Shown: positions 35,201 to 47,800, counted from the stretch's first letter. The stretch: DNA of 64,000 nt from Tillandsia leiboldiana (GCA_029204045.2 CM055076.1:18912269-18976268); one strand, 5' to 3'. A program made the numbers and translations. Notes: generated from the sequence alone by a model not told the origin.

Positions 35201-36550
35201 TGATCCAACGGTGCTGATCTCCGGTTCAGCGATCGGATGGCCGCGACTCCGAAGATCGGTCAAAGAAACGATAATCCGGTGGGGTGGCTCCCGCCGGCGA
35301 TCGAGTCGGCGGCGAAGGCTGGGGCTGCACCCGGAGGGTCGCCTCGGTGTCAGGAGTAAATTGGACATGCCCAAAAGCCATAGGTAGGATAAAGGTTGCA
35401 ATAACTCACCTTCGCCGGAAAACCGAGGAAGAAAAGCTTGCCGCGGCGGCGCACGGCGGATCTGGGGTGCTGGCTCCCTCGGGCTCGGATGCGGCTTCCC
35501 AGAGGAGTGCTCAGGCACGGCCTTGATCACCCAGGCTTCCCCCAAGGGTCACCCACCGACAGACCCGAGGCTAAGATATGGGTTTGCTCCTTCTTCTCCG
35601 GCGACCGGCGAGGCGGCGGCCGGTGCGGGGGAGCTCCGCGGGATGCGGCTGAGAGGAGGGTTCTGTTGCTGAGTGCGGCTACGAGGTTTGGAGGAAACCC
35701 TAGCCCTAGCTATACCTTTATATACATGGTATGCACAATTGCAATGTAGTCCTTCATCACTTGGTATTTTAGGTTTTGGTCCACTACAGTATGCATTATT
35801 TACATCAAGGTCCCTCTCCCATGAGTGGCACGCAGAACGAGGCAAGAACTATAGGGTTTCTCGCGCAATTTGTTGTATTTTTCACTGTTTTCACGCTTTT
35901 CGAGACAACCGGACTGTCAAACTGGAAATCTGACACCACCACGACGTCCGGCTCGACGAAACCTATCAGGTAGCGATTTTGGTTCGCTAAAATTTTGCTC
36001 CACAATTTTTAAATTCCATCTTATACTGTACCGAAACACAGTTATCGCGCGTTTCGAGGCTCTAGGACCGTCAAACAGAAATTCCGTCAGTGCCATTGTG
36101 TCCAGAACGACGAAACCGTTCGAAATGACTACCTGGATCACTATATTCGAATTCCGAACAGTGAATTAGTCAACGTTGTATTCGTCGGGGTTCCGAAAAC
36201 CAGGATTACTGTTCATCTACAGTAACTCACTTAAGTGCACTGTGCGCAGAGGGCACTGTTACATTGGTCGCGAGATTCGTCCACTTCTTCGCTGAATTCT
36301 GGAAGATCCGACCGTCAGATCGAAAAGTGCTGAATATGAATCTCGCTCGGTTCAACGAGACGATCGCAACGGTCAACTCGGATTTCCAAGATCATGTCCG
36401 GATTGGAAAATAGCCTTTTTGTCTCGTAAATCGTGCAACTCGCACACTGGCAATTGACTAAATAAATCAACATAGGTCTTTTGAACCCGAAATCGACTAC
36501 AATTCTGCTTTTAATCTATTTATTAAAATTAAATATTTCGAGTTTCTACA
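32262..36550 (-). repeat. Family-C 3' LTR (left)
   Basis: A TATA-like TATATAAAGG lies on the minus strand near 35722-35713, so U3 is about 0.85 kb and the transcribed R-U5 about 3.4 kb. Contains a GGC/CGG-rich block (34600-35660). Differences from the right LTR seen at about 32530, 35049, 35812, 36150, 36375 and 36530. Confidence 0.92.
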
Positions 36551-37481
36551 TCACTTACAACTTAAAAGAAGTTTCGTCCCTGAAACTTACAACTTAAAAA
36601 AAAGTTTTGTTCTCGAAGCTTAAGGTCAACTAAGCCATTATTAAGCCTCTAACAGGTTCGCAGTAGTGACAATCAGTCACAAAATATCAGCAACTCTCAG
36701 GCTACTCTTTTAGACCCAATCTGATACTCCCCATTACAGGGCAGAGTATTTCCTCAGTTCTTTTGACAGTACGTTGTCTGCAGCCAACGTGCTTACCAAA
36801 AGAAAAGCGAAATACCATAGATCTGTCGCCAACATCTAGTTGGGGATACAACTCCCATCAGAAGGTATATCACATACCTCCCAACACAGTCTCCATGCTA
36901 ATGACATCACCTTTATCAAGGATTACAGCCACCTCGTGGTCATAAATATCACCCTGACTAACTCATAGGAGCGTCTACGTCGGTCCACAAAATCTGTGCA
37001 AAAAGGTGGGGCCAATTTGAATCCATCCCAAAATAGGGTTACCATCGGGCCCATAGGCTACTGAATTATGACACGGGGACAGCTGGAAAATCAACAACTT
37101 TCCCGAGCATCTGGGCTAGTGATGGGGCCGGTGCAAAAATAGCAGTCATCTGCTACGGTGCCATCATTGGCTTTCTCGACAAAAGCGGTGAGCTCCAACC
37201 GCAGCAACTGATCCGGGCCTTTTGGCTCCACTAAAACATCAAGCCCATGACACATATCACGACCATAGCTAACACTGCACCCACAACACCCCCAAAGCCC
37301 AGAGTGCGTGCAAATACCATTCGTAACCACAACAACAAGACTCAATAGTGCGTAAACACACCTGAGCTCCTAACCACTATACAAATACCCCGCGCTCTCA
37401 CGTGGATCACCAGTCATCCTAGGGCTCAATCCTAACCAAATACCTAGGTGTCGTGTACCTATTCTCTGATACCATCTAATC
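36551..37481 (-). other. Family-C internal region, 931 bp, non-coding
   Basis: Only the PBS (37464-37474) and two tandem polypurine-type blocks near 36555-36620 are recognisable. One minus-strand frame of 84 codons (37345-37091) is open but matches no Gag, protease or polymerase motif I know. Coding capacity is absent. Confidence 0.85.
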
Positions 37482-40400
37482 TGTCACGCCCCGAGTTTAA
37501 AAATCAGGTCTGAAAATTTTTTTTTTTTTGAATAAGTCAGAGTTTGCAAAACGGGCGTAACAGACCGCCACACATATAGGAAATCCCCTATCCGAAAGGA
37601 TAGGGTCTCTCCTATACATGCACGGCTACGCTAATCCAATCATCAATCAGAGAGCAATAAATATCTCAACTGCTACAGTACTAATCATCAGGGATAATCC
37701 AAACCTCATACTATCATCAAACTGAAATAACATAAATGAAAGTCAACTATAGATAGTCGGGGATCTCAATCACCGATCTATGTCATCAAGGGGGACAGCT
37801 CTATCGCGACAGGCTCACTGGATCGTCCCGACATCTCACCACCCGACAGACCTGCAACAGTCACCCGAGGGTGTGAGACACACCGGAGTGTATCCCAGTG
37901 GGCACGACGAGCCGAGAAGTAGCTAATCGTACCTACTGGGTACTAAAATCTGCGGATAGTAAAGATCTATAGGAAAAGCTGGAATAACAATAAGATCTGC
38001 TGATAATCGACAATAATCCACAGATAGGCTAACTAATAATCAATAAGTCCACAAATAAACTGAAATAGTCAGATAATCAAGCATAAGGAAACTGCCGATA
38101 ATAAATGCTAGAAATAAATCGCTGTATAAAATCGAGCAGACAACTGAGTGATCAATAACAGGTCTACTAAAAATCAAATAGTAGATACGTAAAACAAACT
38201 GGCAGGAAGCATAATCATAATACTGTATATAACGAGTATAGAGAATATCAGAATCAATCAGGGTGGTAATCAAGACTAACTGAAGTAAAGCATGCTAGAA
38301 CATGGAAGTATAAAAGCTATGCATCAATCACAAGAATATCAAGTACCCAATCATAAGCCACCATATTGGTCCCGCAAGACCTCAGGCAAAACTGCCCACC
38401 TGGCACCACCTGGTTGACATTCCCTCCACTGAGGGTCACGGGTTGCAACTGCTAACCACTTTACCGGTAAAGTACACCACTGCGGGTAGCAAATCCGCTA
38501 GTGTACGTGAAGTACAACGGTGCGGGCGATCATAATGCAAATGCTCAAGCTCTCGGTCCACTGACCGGATAATCGGCAACATGCCGAGATCCCAACAGGG
38601 AAATCATCTATCATATCGATCAGAATCTATCATGCATATCGGAATATCGAATAGTATCCAACAATCAGGATCAATCAATCATGCATATCGGAATATCAAC
38701 AATAAATCGGCTGACAGGAATCAACAAGTGCCATCAAATCATGTAGATCTATATACTGAAAAAGCTGATGAACAGACATGTATATGGTATGTCTCATGAA
38801 GATCAAGGTCTATCAGAAATATAACAACTGATAAACAGGTACGTAAGATATGTCTCACGTAGATCAAGATCTATCAGGACTAATCATAGGGCATGTCAAT
38901 ACAATCATCAAGGCTAATCTAGATAAAATCAGCAGGTATATATGATGAGTCTAATCAAGTCAGTGTCAATCGGTGAAATCATGATATGTCAAGATAGGTC
39001 ATATATATAATCAGCAGGGCAATCAAAAACAGGTGTCCGACTGGACTAAAGCAACCAGAGGGCCGAATAGATCAAACCCGGACCGAAGATAACCCACCTG
39101 GATGAAGGCAGATCCTCGAACTCCCGCTCGGCTACTGGGAAGCTGGTGCTGAACAACTGGGCCCTGTATAAGAAGCCATAATCAGCAGTAGACTCACGCG
39201 TACCCATCCCGATGACACAACATTAACGGATCATTTATACGGGTCAAAAAGGCCGATTTACGAGACGAAATCTAATCCCCGATCAACGAGAGTCCTCGGG
39301 ACTCTAACAACATGTCCAGTAAGTGTGAGGTATTGTTTAAGGAGAGCTAGTGTGTCCATTTTACACTTTGGTCCAAAATAGTTCTTTAAATTGCTTAAAC
39401 CCACGCATTAACGGCCAGTTTCGACTCGTTCTTGCAATCCGGGGGTCCAAAATCGACGCCGTAAGTTTCAGCGCGTCCGTTACAACGAGACCCAGGCCGT
39501 GCTCACAAGAAATGGGCCGAGACCAGGCCCATTTACAAGTTGGCCCAACAATTATTAAGTCCAAATAGCAACTAAGCCCAAACTTAAATTATGTATGATT
39601 AATCTGTAAGTTAACTGGAGCATGCTACTACATGATGACCAAGAAGAGTGGTGCTCACCTGCGGGTTGCCGGAGGTCGGCCGGAAGGCTTGCCGGAGCAA
39701 GGTGATGCACCAACCAAGGCTCGGGCTTGGGCAATTTCACAAACCCATGGTCAATCTGCAAATCCGAGGTGAGCACGGGTTAGTTCCGGATCCCAGAAAG
39801 TGTTCTGGTCAGGTCGGGTCAGGTACCGGCGGCCGGAGGCGGCGGCGGCCGGAGATAAGCCTGAAATTGGCACTTCGGGTGCAAGAGTTGAGACTCAGTT
39901 ACAGGGGCTAACTAGGCCCAAACTAAAATGATGGGACTCCTATAAATGATGATTAGGGCTTACCTGCACTGGTGGCCGGAGCCCTGAGCGCCGGCGATGG
40001 CCGGAGAGGAGGTCGAAGTCGAGCTCGGGTGCAACTCTGGAGCCAAAAGTTTCGACGTTATGGGGGCCATGCAAGGTGATGGGGCAGCTCTAGAACTTCC
40101 AGGGATCTTACCTGGGCGGTTCCCGGTGACTGAGGAACGCCGGAGAGGCGGCGCGGAGGAGCTCGGTCAAGCTTCAAAGGCCTCTAATGGCGGTTTCCGA
40201 TGAGGTGGCTCCGGGCCGGTGGGACTTGGACCAGAAGATCCCTCTCGGGTCCAGGAGTTCTCTGGTGGCGATTCCCGGCGGTGGGAGGCATCGCCGGCAC
40301 CGGACGGCGATGGTCGGCGAAATTGCCAATTATCCGGTTTCTAGGGCTTCGCCGATCGGGCTCGATCTTGATCCGATCAGCCTCAAACCTTGTGGGGGTG

Positions 40401-41770
40401 TTGCAGTCTTCCAGGGGAGGTGATCCAACGGTGCTGATCTCCGGTTCAGCGATCGGATGGCCGCGACTCCGAAGATCGGTCAAAGAAACGATAATCCGGT
40501 GGGGTGGCTCCCGCCGGCGATCGAGTCGGCGGCGAAGGCTGGGGCTGCACCCGGAGGGTCGCCTCGGTGTCAGGAGTAAATTGGACATGCCCAAAAGCCA
40601 TAGGTAGGATAAAGGTTGCAATAACTCACCTTCGCCGGAAAACCGAGGAAGAAAAGCTTGCCGCGGCGGCGCACGGCGGATCTGGGGTGCTGGCTCCCTC
40701 GGGCTCGGATGCGGCTTCCCAGAGGAGTGCTCAGGCACGGCCTTGATCACCCAGGCTTCCCCCAAGGGTCACCCACCGACAGACCCGAGGCTAAGATATG
40801 GGTTTGCTCCTTCTTCTCCGGCGACCGGCGAGGCGGCGGCCGGTGCGGGGGAGCTCCGCGGGATGCGGCTGAGAGGAGGGTTCTGTTGCTGAGTGCGGCT
40901 ACGAGGTTTGGAGGAAACCCTAGCCCTAGCTATACCTTTATATACATGGTATGCACAATTGCAATGTAGTCCTTCATCACTTGGTATTTTAGGTTTTGGT
41001 CCACTACAGTATGCATTATTTACATCAAGGTTCCTCTCCCATGAGTGGCACGCAGAACGAGGCAAGAACTATAGGGTTTCTCGCGCAATTTGTTGTATTT
41101 TTCACTGTTTTCACGCTTTTCGAGACAACCGGACTGTCAAACTGGAAATCTGACACCACCACGACGTCCGGCTCGACGAAACCTATCAGGTAGCGATTTT
41201 GGTTCGCTAAAATTTTGCTCCACAATTTTTAAATTCCATCTTATACTGTACCGAAACACAGTTATCGCGCGTTTCGAGGCTCTAGGACCGTCAAACAGAA
41301 ATTCCGTCAGTGCCATTGTGTCCAGAACGACGAAACCGTTCGAAATGACTACCTGGATCACTATATTCGGATTCCGAACAGTGAATTAGTCAACGTTGTA
41401 TTCGTCGGGGTTCCGAAAACCAGGATTACTGTTCATCTACAGTAACTCACTTAAGTGCACTGTGCGCAGAGGGCACTGTTACATTGGTCGCGAGATTCGT
41501 CCACTTCTTCGCTGAATTCTGGAAGATCCGACCGTCAGATCGAAAAGTGCTGAATATGAATCTCGCTCGGTTCAACGAGACGATCGCAACGGTCTACTCG
41601 GATTTCCAAGATCATGTCCGGATTGGAAAATAGCCTTTTTGTCTCGTAAATCGTGCAACTCGCACACTGGCAATTGACTAAATAAATCAACATAGGTCTT
41701 TTGAACCCGAAATCGACTACAATTCTGCTTTTAATCTATTTATTAAAATAAAATATTTCGAGTTTCTACA
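37482..41770 (-). repeat. Family-C 5' LTR (right)
   Basis: Partner of 32262-36550. The minus-strand TATATAAAGG is at about 40942-40933. A 193-codon minus-strand frame starts about 180 bases downstream of it (40765-40184; counterpart 35545-34964) and is open in both LTRs with one residue difference. Confidence 0.92.
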
Positions 41771-41771
41771 G

Positions 41772-43168
41772 AGGCCAGAAGATATCGGAAAGGAGTATTT
41801 AAATCTTCTGACAAGAAAATCATTGTTTACTTGCAAAGCCTATGATTTTAGAGTGAAAATCCCTAAACACTATTTTATGCATGATCTGCTGCACGACCTA
41901 GCACAATTTGTTTCTCTAGGAGAATGCATTAGAATAGGAGGTGATGCTATAGGAAATACTATTCCACGGACAGTTCGACATTTATCAGTTGAAATCATAA
42001 ATCTTCTTTCCATCAGAGAGATCTCCAATCTTAAGAACTTGCGCACTCTTGTTGTATCTGTTAAAGAGAATCATAAGCGTAATGCAGATCATTTACTTGC
42101 GTTTAATGAGGTTATAAAAGGATTTTAAAACTTACGCTTATTGAGCTTATATGTGAATTTTGATTCTTGTAAACTGCCCAATGCACTTAATTGCTTGATA
42201 CACCTCCGCTACTTATCTCTTTTTGTCTCTCATTCAGGAAAGGTGACTATGGAGAAAAGTTTCATCGATATCTTTCCTCAATATCTTTGTAGGCTTTATC
42301 ACCTTGTAGTCATGAAGTTCAAACCTGCTGTAACAACTTCTTGGAATAGTGAATATGATGGCTTGACTAACTTGGTCAACTTGGTTTCGTTAGATGTTCC
42401 AGATCATATGACAAAAAATTTTTGTAATGTTAGCAAACTACCCTGCATCCGCAAATTAAAAAATTTTGTTGTCCAAGAGGAGCGTGGTTACAAAATCGGT
42501 GAACTACAGAACCTAAGAGACCTTCGTCATCTATGCATTAGAGGACTCGAAAATGTGAGGAGTTCTAAAGAAGTTTTGGAGGCCAAGTTGAAGGAGAAAG
42601 AATATCTCAAATTATTGTCATTGGGATGGTCTAAAGGCCGCTCCAATAGTGCAGAGACGGATGAGCAGCTCCTCGATAACGTCTGCCCACATGTCAATCT
42701 CAAGAGATTGTGTATTGAAGAATACCAAGGTGTTAAATCTCCATGTTGGATGACAGATCTGTCTCTCATCAATTTGACACCCATTGAACTGAAGGGCTGT
42801 AAAGAATGGGAGCACCTCCCACCTCTTGGCCAATTGCCTTTCCTCAATCGTCTTTACTTGAGGGAACTACATGCAGTAAAGAAAATTGATTCTTCGTTCT
42901 TTGGGAGCAGTGGTGGGTGTGTCTTTCCATCATTGAAGGAGCTAGCCTTTTGGGACCTTCCAAACTTGGAGGAGTGGATTGGAATAGATGATGGGTGCAT
43001 GTTTTCTCAACTTTATACTATTGCATATTTTTGGTTGCCCTAATTTGAGGGAATTGCTTGTTTTGCCTCATAGTCTAAGAAAATTGGGTATTTATCGTGT
43101 CAGTTTGACCACTTTTCCAACGATAAATCAGGATTATGGAAACAACAATGTAAGTGCTCTATTTTATG
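41772..43168 (+). pseudogene. NB-ARC-LRR resistance gene, MHD and LRR part
   Basis: The frame resumes in RPEDIGKEYLNLLTRKSLF, followed by the MHD motif (FMHDLLHDLAQFV; Met codon at 41877) and a series of leucine-rich repeats. Some 20 or more codons expected between FPKNF (31016) and RPEDIG, including the LVRLWMAQGF-type segment, are missing. A TAA at 42126-42128 breaks the frame (same frame continues on both sides). A +1 frame change occurs near 43020 (reading continues in the frame with GCPNLRELLVLPHSLRKLGI). The C-terminus is cut by a MITE at 43169. Repeat spacing is that of CC-type plant receptors. Confidence 0.9.
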
Positions 43169-44764
43169 AACTTCAAATTACACCCTCGAGGTTTGGCTCT
43201 TTTTCACTTTGCCTCCATATGGTTCAAAAAGTTTCACTTTGCCTCCCAGTGGTCTAGCTTATTTTCACTTTGCCACCCCGTGGTTCAAAAAGTTGCACTT
43301 TGCCTCTGTTAGATATGTCTCGAATTCTAGAACCGGAAGGTTTTCTAACCCTATTCTGTTTTTCTTATCCAATTAAGATAAATTTGGATTATGCCTAATC
43401 TTATAAAGATTATTCCTAATCTTAGTGGATTCGTATTCCTAATTGTATTAGGATTTAGCCACTATTATAAATATACCATTATTCCATTGATTTAGTGCGG
43501 CGGATGAGGAGGAGTATGGGTGTATTTTGGAATTAGGGTTTTGTGAGAGAGGCATATTTTGTACACCACTTTGATTATAATGGAAATCTCCGCTCCGTCT
43601 TCGCCCGTGGACGTAGGCCAGTGGTCGAACCACGTAAATTTTGTGTGCTTTATTTTTCTTCTCTCTTTCTTGATTCTCTTTTGGTATTTTCGCATCCAAC
43701 GAACTAGATCTTTTCCGCTTTTGTCATAACAAACTGGTATCAGTGTGTTATCTTTCTGTCGTGCATTTTTTGGATTTACTTTTGTGTCGTGATCGCCAAT
43801 TGATTTTGTTTGGTTTATGCGCTCGTTGCTAACAAACTGGTATCAGAGCCGGATTATTCGTTTAGGTATTCAAGGCATCGACAAAATTTGAGATCGAGAA
43901 GTTTGATCGCTCCAGCAGTTTCGCTCTACGACAAGTTGTCGTTATGATGCAGCAGAGGTTGCAAAAGGCATAACTGGAGAATGAGAAGATTTGCACTTCA
44001 GAGAACCCTATGATTTTGCTTATTAAGTCAGGCGACCAAATTCAAGAATTCGGTATATGTGGTTTGCATGCGCAGCAGCACTTTCAGGAGCTTTTAGGAT
44101 TTTGGTGGAGAAGACAAAGAATTCAAGCCAAGGTGGAGATTGTTAGATATGTCTCAAATTCTAGAACCGGAAGGTTTTCTAATCCTATTTTGTTTTGCTT
44201 ATCCAATTAAGATAAGTTTGGATTATGCCTAATCTTATAAAGATTATCCCTAATTTTAGTGGATTCGTATTCCTAATTGTATTAGGATTTAGCCACTATT
44301 ATAAATATACAATTATTCCATTGATTTAGTGCGGCGGATGAGAAGGAGTATGGGTGTATTTTGGAATTAGGGTTTTGTGAGAGAGGCATATTTTGTATAC
44401 CACTTTGATTATAATGGAAGTCTCCGCTCCGTCTTCGCCCGTGGACGTAGGCCAGTGGCCGAACCACGTAAATTTTATGTGCTTTATTTTTCTTCTCTCT
44501 TTCTTGATTCTCTTTTAGTATTTTCGCACCCAACGAACTAGATCTTTTCCGCTTTTGTCATAACAACCTCCTTGTAGTTTAGCCCATTTTTACTTTGCTA
44601 ACCTGTGGTTTTTTAAATATTTTTAATTTGCCATCCTATTTCATATAGAATTTTTTGGTGAAATAAAAATTAAACCACAGGAGTGCAAAGTGAAATTTTT
44701 TGAACCATAGGGTGGCAAGGTAAAAATGAGCTAAAACATGTGGGGGCGATTTGAAGTTTACCCT
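43169..44764. mobile_element. MITE of family M, copy 1, split by a miniature LTR element
   Basis: Left arm AACTTCAAATTACACCCTCG; reverse complement of right arm AAACTTCAAATCGCCCCCAC. Both arms contain repeats of 'ttcactttgccacc...tggttcaaaaagtt'. The LTR element at 43307-44565 sits inside, leaving about 340 bp of MITE. The host is the LRR region of the resistance pseudogene. A second copy flanks the copia element at 49157-54483. Confidence 0.7.
43307..44565 (+). mobile_element. TRIM-like, copia-derived non-autonomous LTR element
   Basis: Two 425-bp LTRs (43307-43731 and 44141-44565), TGTTAGATATGTCTC...GTCATAACA, differ at roughly 15 sites. The interior is 409 bp. PBS-type sequence ACTGGTATCAGAGCC at about 43834 and a decayed earlier version at about 43734; a polypurine tract 'aaggtggagat' lies before the 3' LTR. 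Remnants of a copia Gag start (FEIEKFDRSSSFALRQVV) and of the polyprotein end are joined by a large internal deletion. Flanks gcctc/acctc match at 4 of 5. A TATA-like 'tataaatata' lies in each LTR (about 43465, 44300). Confidence 0.85.
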
Positions 44765-44842
44765 TATATTAAAACACCAATTCATATTTGCATAGTTGTA
44801 ATTACCCTGACTTAATATTTTTACATCTTTTCCTTCTGCAAC

Positions 44843-47800
44843 TGTCACGCCCCGGCGTCGAAACTGCGACCCGGGCTCGCCAACAGATCCGCCGCCCATA
44901 CGAAAACCCCGTATAGACGAAGCGTCTAACCTGCAAAAAGAATCAACTACAGTATACAGATATCAGAGCTGAAAGTAAACTACTGAAAAACTGAAATCCA
45001 ATCACTGTACAACTGAAAATAATACAATATCTATCTCCCAGATACGATCGTATGAAAAGTCCTCTGATACAAAACTCAAAAGGGAGATATCTCCAATAAA
45101 TACATCAGTGTACAAGCTCTCAATACAAAAATAACCTCACTACATCAGTCTCTCAAACTGTAAAATAAAATACAACTCTATACCTCACAACAAGGTCTCT
45201 CAACAGAGGGAAAAGAAGTAAACTAATCTACTGAAGCTCTCCTCAGAAGGGGTACCGCTACACTCCAATGATGGGTAGGGGACTAGCTCGCGACTCCCTC
45301 GAAACCGGTCGGAAGGATCAGCAACTGGAGCACAGGAACAGGAGTAGATGTCCCTGGGGAAAAAGACACCACGGCGGGTGTGAGAACTACTTCCCACAGT
45401 AGTTCTCAGTGGGTGCCGTCAACAAGCCCAACGGTCTGCCCACTAAGTCTACTAGAGGCATAAAGTAACAAAGTAATACGGAAAGAAAAGAGCTGGAAAA
45501 GGATAACTCTACAGCTACTATGCCTCTATCTAGATGCTCAAGAAGTGGAACAGATGATAATATGATGCATCTACTAACCCTCAAGTATAGTCACCCAATC
45601 TACACTGACTGCCTCCTCGGGTCCAGTCAAACCTGCGCCTACCTACTGCCGTTACATCCACGTAGGACCGGACTGACGTAGGGCGTCCGTGACTGCCAAA
45701 ACTGGCCCAGCCAGAGGGACTGCGTCGACAAGTCGCGAAACAAAAGTAACAAATCCACCCCGGGCGTGGCTCTCGAGGGGAGCGACCCCATCGAGGAAGA
45801 AGGTATCCGCGCACTCTGTCGAGCTCAAGGTGGCACTGCAGGCTATAGTCAAAATCCACGCTCACGCACTGAACGGAAAGACTCAATCCTCAAACATCTC
45901 GCACCACAGTCGGAGCACTCTCGACGACTCAGCTGATTAGCTCTTACAAAACACGAGACACTAGCCTCTCCAATAGCTCGCAGCACAACACACACTGGCT
46001 GGAGATACTCCACAACCAGGAACGACCCACAACTCAGGGCTAACAAAACTGGTCGGACAACACTCAACGACCCGGGACCACCGTCAACCCCAACGGCTCC
46101 CACAACAGAACACCAACCACACCGATAACTCAGGAAGGCCCGACACCATAAGGGTTTGGAAAAACCGATAGGTCGATGCTAAGAACCCTATCAAACAAGA
46201 ACAGACTCTAGGCTTCGCCTATCGAAGTTCCCGGCCCCCTTACAGTTCGGGAACACGACAACCCCGGTACAACACGCAGAAGATATCAGCTAGGGCCCGG
46301 AAGTTCCGGGAGACCAACACCTACAACCCTATCAAACAAGAATAGGTTCCAGGCTCGGCCCCCGTGGCTTTCGTCCCGACAAAGGGATGGCCCCTAGAAC
46401 CCAGACCACTCGAATCCTTACGAGTGGGGAAATTTACAGAAAAAAGGGTGACATTTGTTTCTGAAAACCATTTTCACTCGACCCACGCGGGTGAGGACTA
46501 AAAGTAGTTCCCTTTTTGAAGAACCATCTTAATTTGAGGAGAAACCCATTTTTAATGATTTTTAGTTCTTTTTAGGAAAAACAGTTAGAAAACAAGTGTT
46601 TACCCAAACCCCGAAGGGCTGATGCCTTTGTCCAATCAAACAAGAACAGACTTCAGCGGCCCTTCGATGCTTGGAAGGAAACATCGATAGACTAAAATCA
46701 TGTGTATGTCAAAAGGGTTCTGGGTTCTAGGTCCAGCTAACACACAACTGCCACTAACACAGTGGCGACAGCACAAACAGGGATACAAGACTTTCCGGGA
46801 CTACCGTTTACCCAAACGGCTCCCGGCACAGATAAGCGACCCACTACATCTACCAGACTCCACTCCGCTCCCCAGCACGAGTGCAAATGCAACCCACACT
46901 AACAGAAAGTCCCGACCTCTCGGCCCACTACCCGGGCGAGGATAACACTAAGTCCAGGAATGAAAGAACAGTGTGGATGTCTAAACATAAATAACCCTAG
47001 CCCAAGTGAGGGTTTTCTACTGGTCTGGTTACACATGCAACATATGACGGGGGTGCTAGGTCAAGTTCCAAGATAACTACAATTTAACAGATGATAGAGA
47101 GCAAGGAGGTCACAAGAACCTCAGATAATAAAAGGAATAACAATTCCTACAATCTAGCATGCTACACAAGAAAATAAACTATCATGCATAGTCCTACATC
47201 AGTAGAATTACTGTACAGTCCATAAAACTTGGAGATAAGGCCACCCACCTCGGTTTGCCACCAATTGCTCGTAGACACTTGCAATTGGCCTCCACGCGAT
47301 TTCTTGCCTCCACCGGAGTCCGCACGCAAAACGGAGCACGCCGCCGGAGTCCGCACGCAAAACGGAGCACGCCGCCGGAGTCCGCACGCAAAACGGAGCA
47401 CGGTGCCGGAGTTCGCACGCAAAACGGAGTTCGCACGCAAAACGGTGCACGGTGCCAGAATCCGCACGCAAAACGGAGCACGGTGCCAGAATCCGCACGC
47501 AAAACGGAGTCCGCACGCAAAATGGTGCAGTAAAACACGGTCCCTAACACACATAAGAGTAAGAGGTCAAAACCAAAGTCCAAAAGGACGCCCCAAAACT
47601 GTGCCAAAAATACCGCAAAAACAACACGTGGGACCTACCTCGACTGCGTCGCGCCGCCCAATCGGCTCTTTGGAACACCTCGCGCGCTCCGCGAGGTCCA
47701 CGGCGCACCGCCGCACCTCGCAAAATCCCCCCCCCTCTCACTCTCTCTCGCTCGGTTGGAGAAGGAGAAGAAGAAGAAAAAGAGGAGAAGAAATGGTGCG

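Larger units (their letters stand above)
32262..41770 (-). mobile_element. Young giant-LTR, non-coding retrotransposon (LARD-like, family C)
   Basis: Two 4289-bp LTRs (32262-36550 and 37482-41770; constant offset 5220) flank 931 bp. The exact TSD GAGGC lies at 32257-32261 and 41771-41775. In sense (minus) the LTR runs TGTAGAAACTCG...CGGGGCGTGACA. The minus strand has TGGTATCAGAG (37474-37464) seven bases after the 5' LTR, an initiator-tRNA PBS. A duplicated polypurine-type block ('tttcagggacgaaactt' in sense, 36555-36620), typical of Del/Tekay 3' ends, precedes the 3' LTR. By eye the LTRs differ at about six sites. No gag or pol was recognised inside, so it must be mobilised in trans. Confidence 0.95.

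Noticed and set aside
34777..35749. Several overlapping GC-rich open frames on both strands (and 39997-40969)
   Set aside because: They overlap each other, have no domain signature, and lie inside LTRs with high G+C, where stop codons are rare by chance.
37464..37474. tRNA-Met genes at the TGGTATCAGAG matches
   Set aside because: Only the 11-12 base 3' complement is present, each next to an LTR; these are primer sites.
32262..41770. 5.2-kb segmental (tandem) duplication of a gene-containing block
   Set aside because: The repeats end in TG...CA, are bounded by GAGGC duplications and flank a PBS, so they are LTRs. The identical frames within are LTR sequence.
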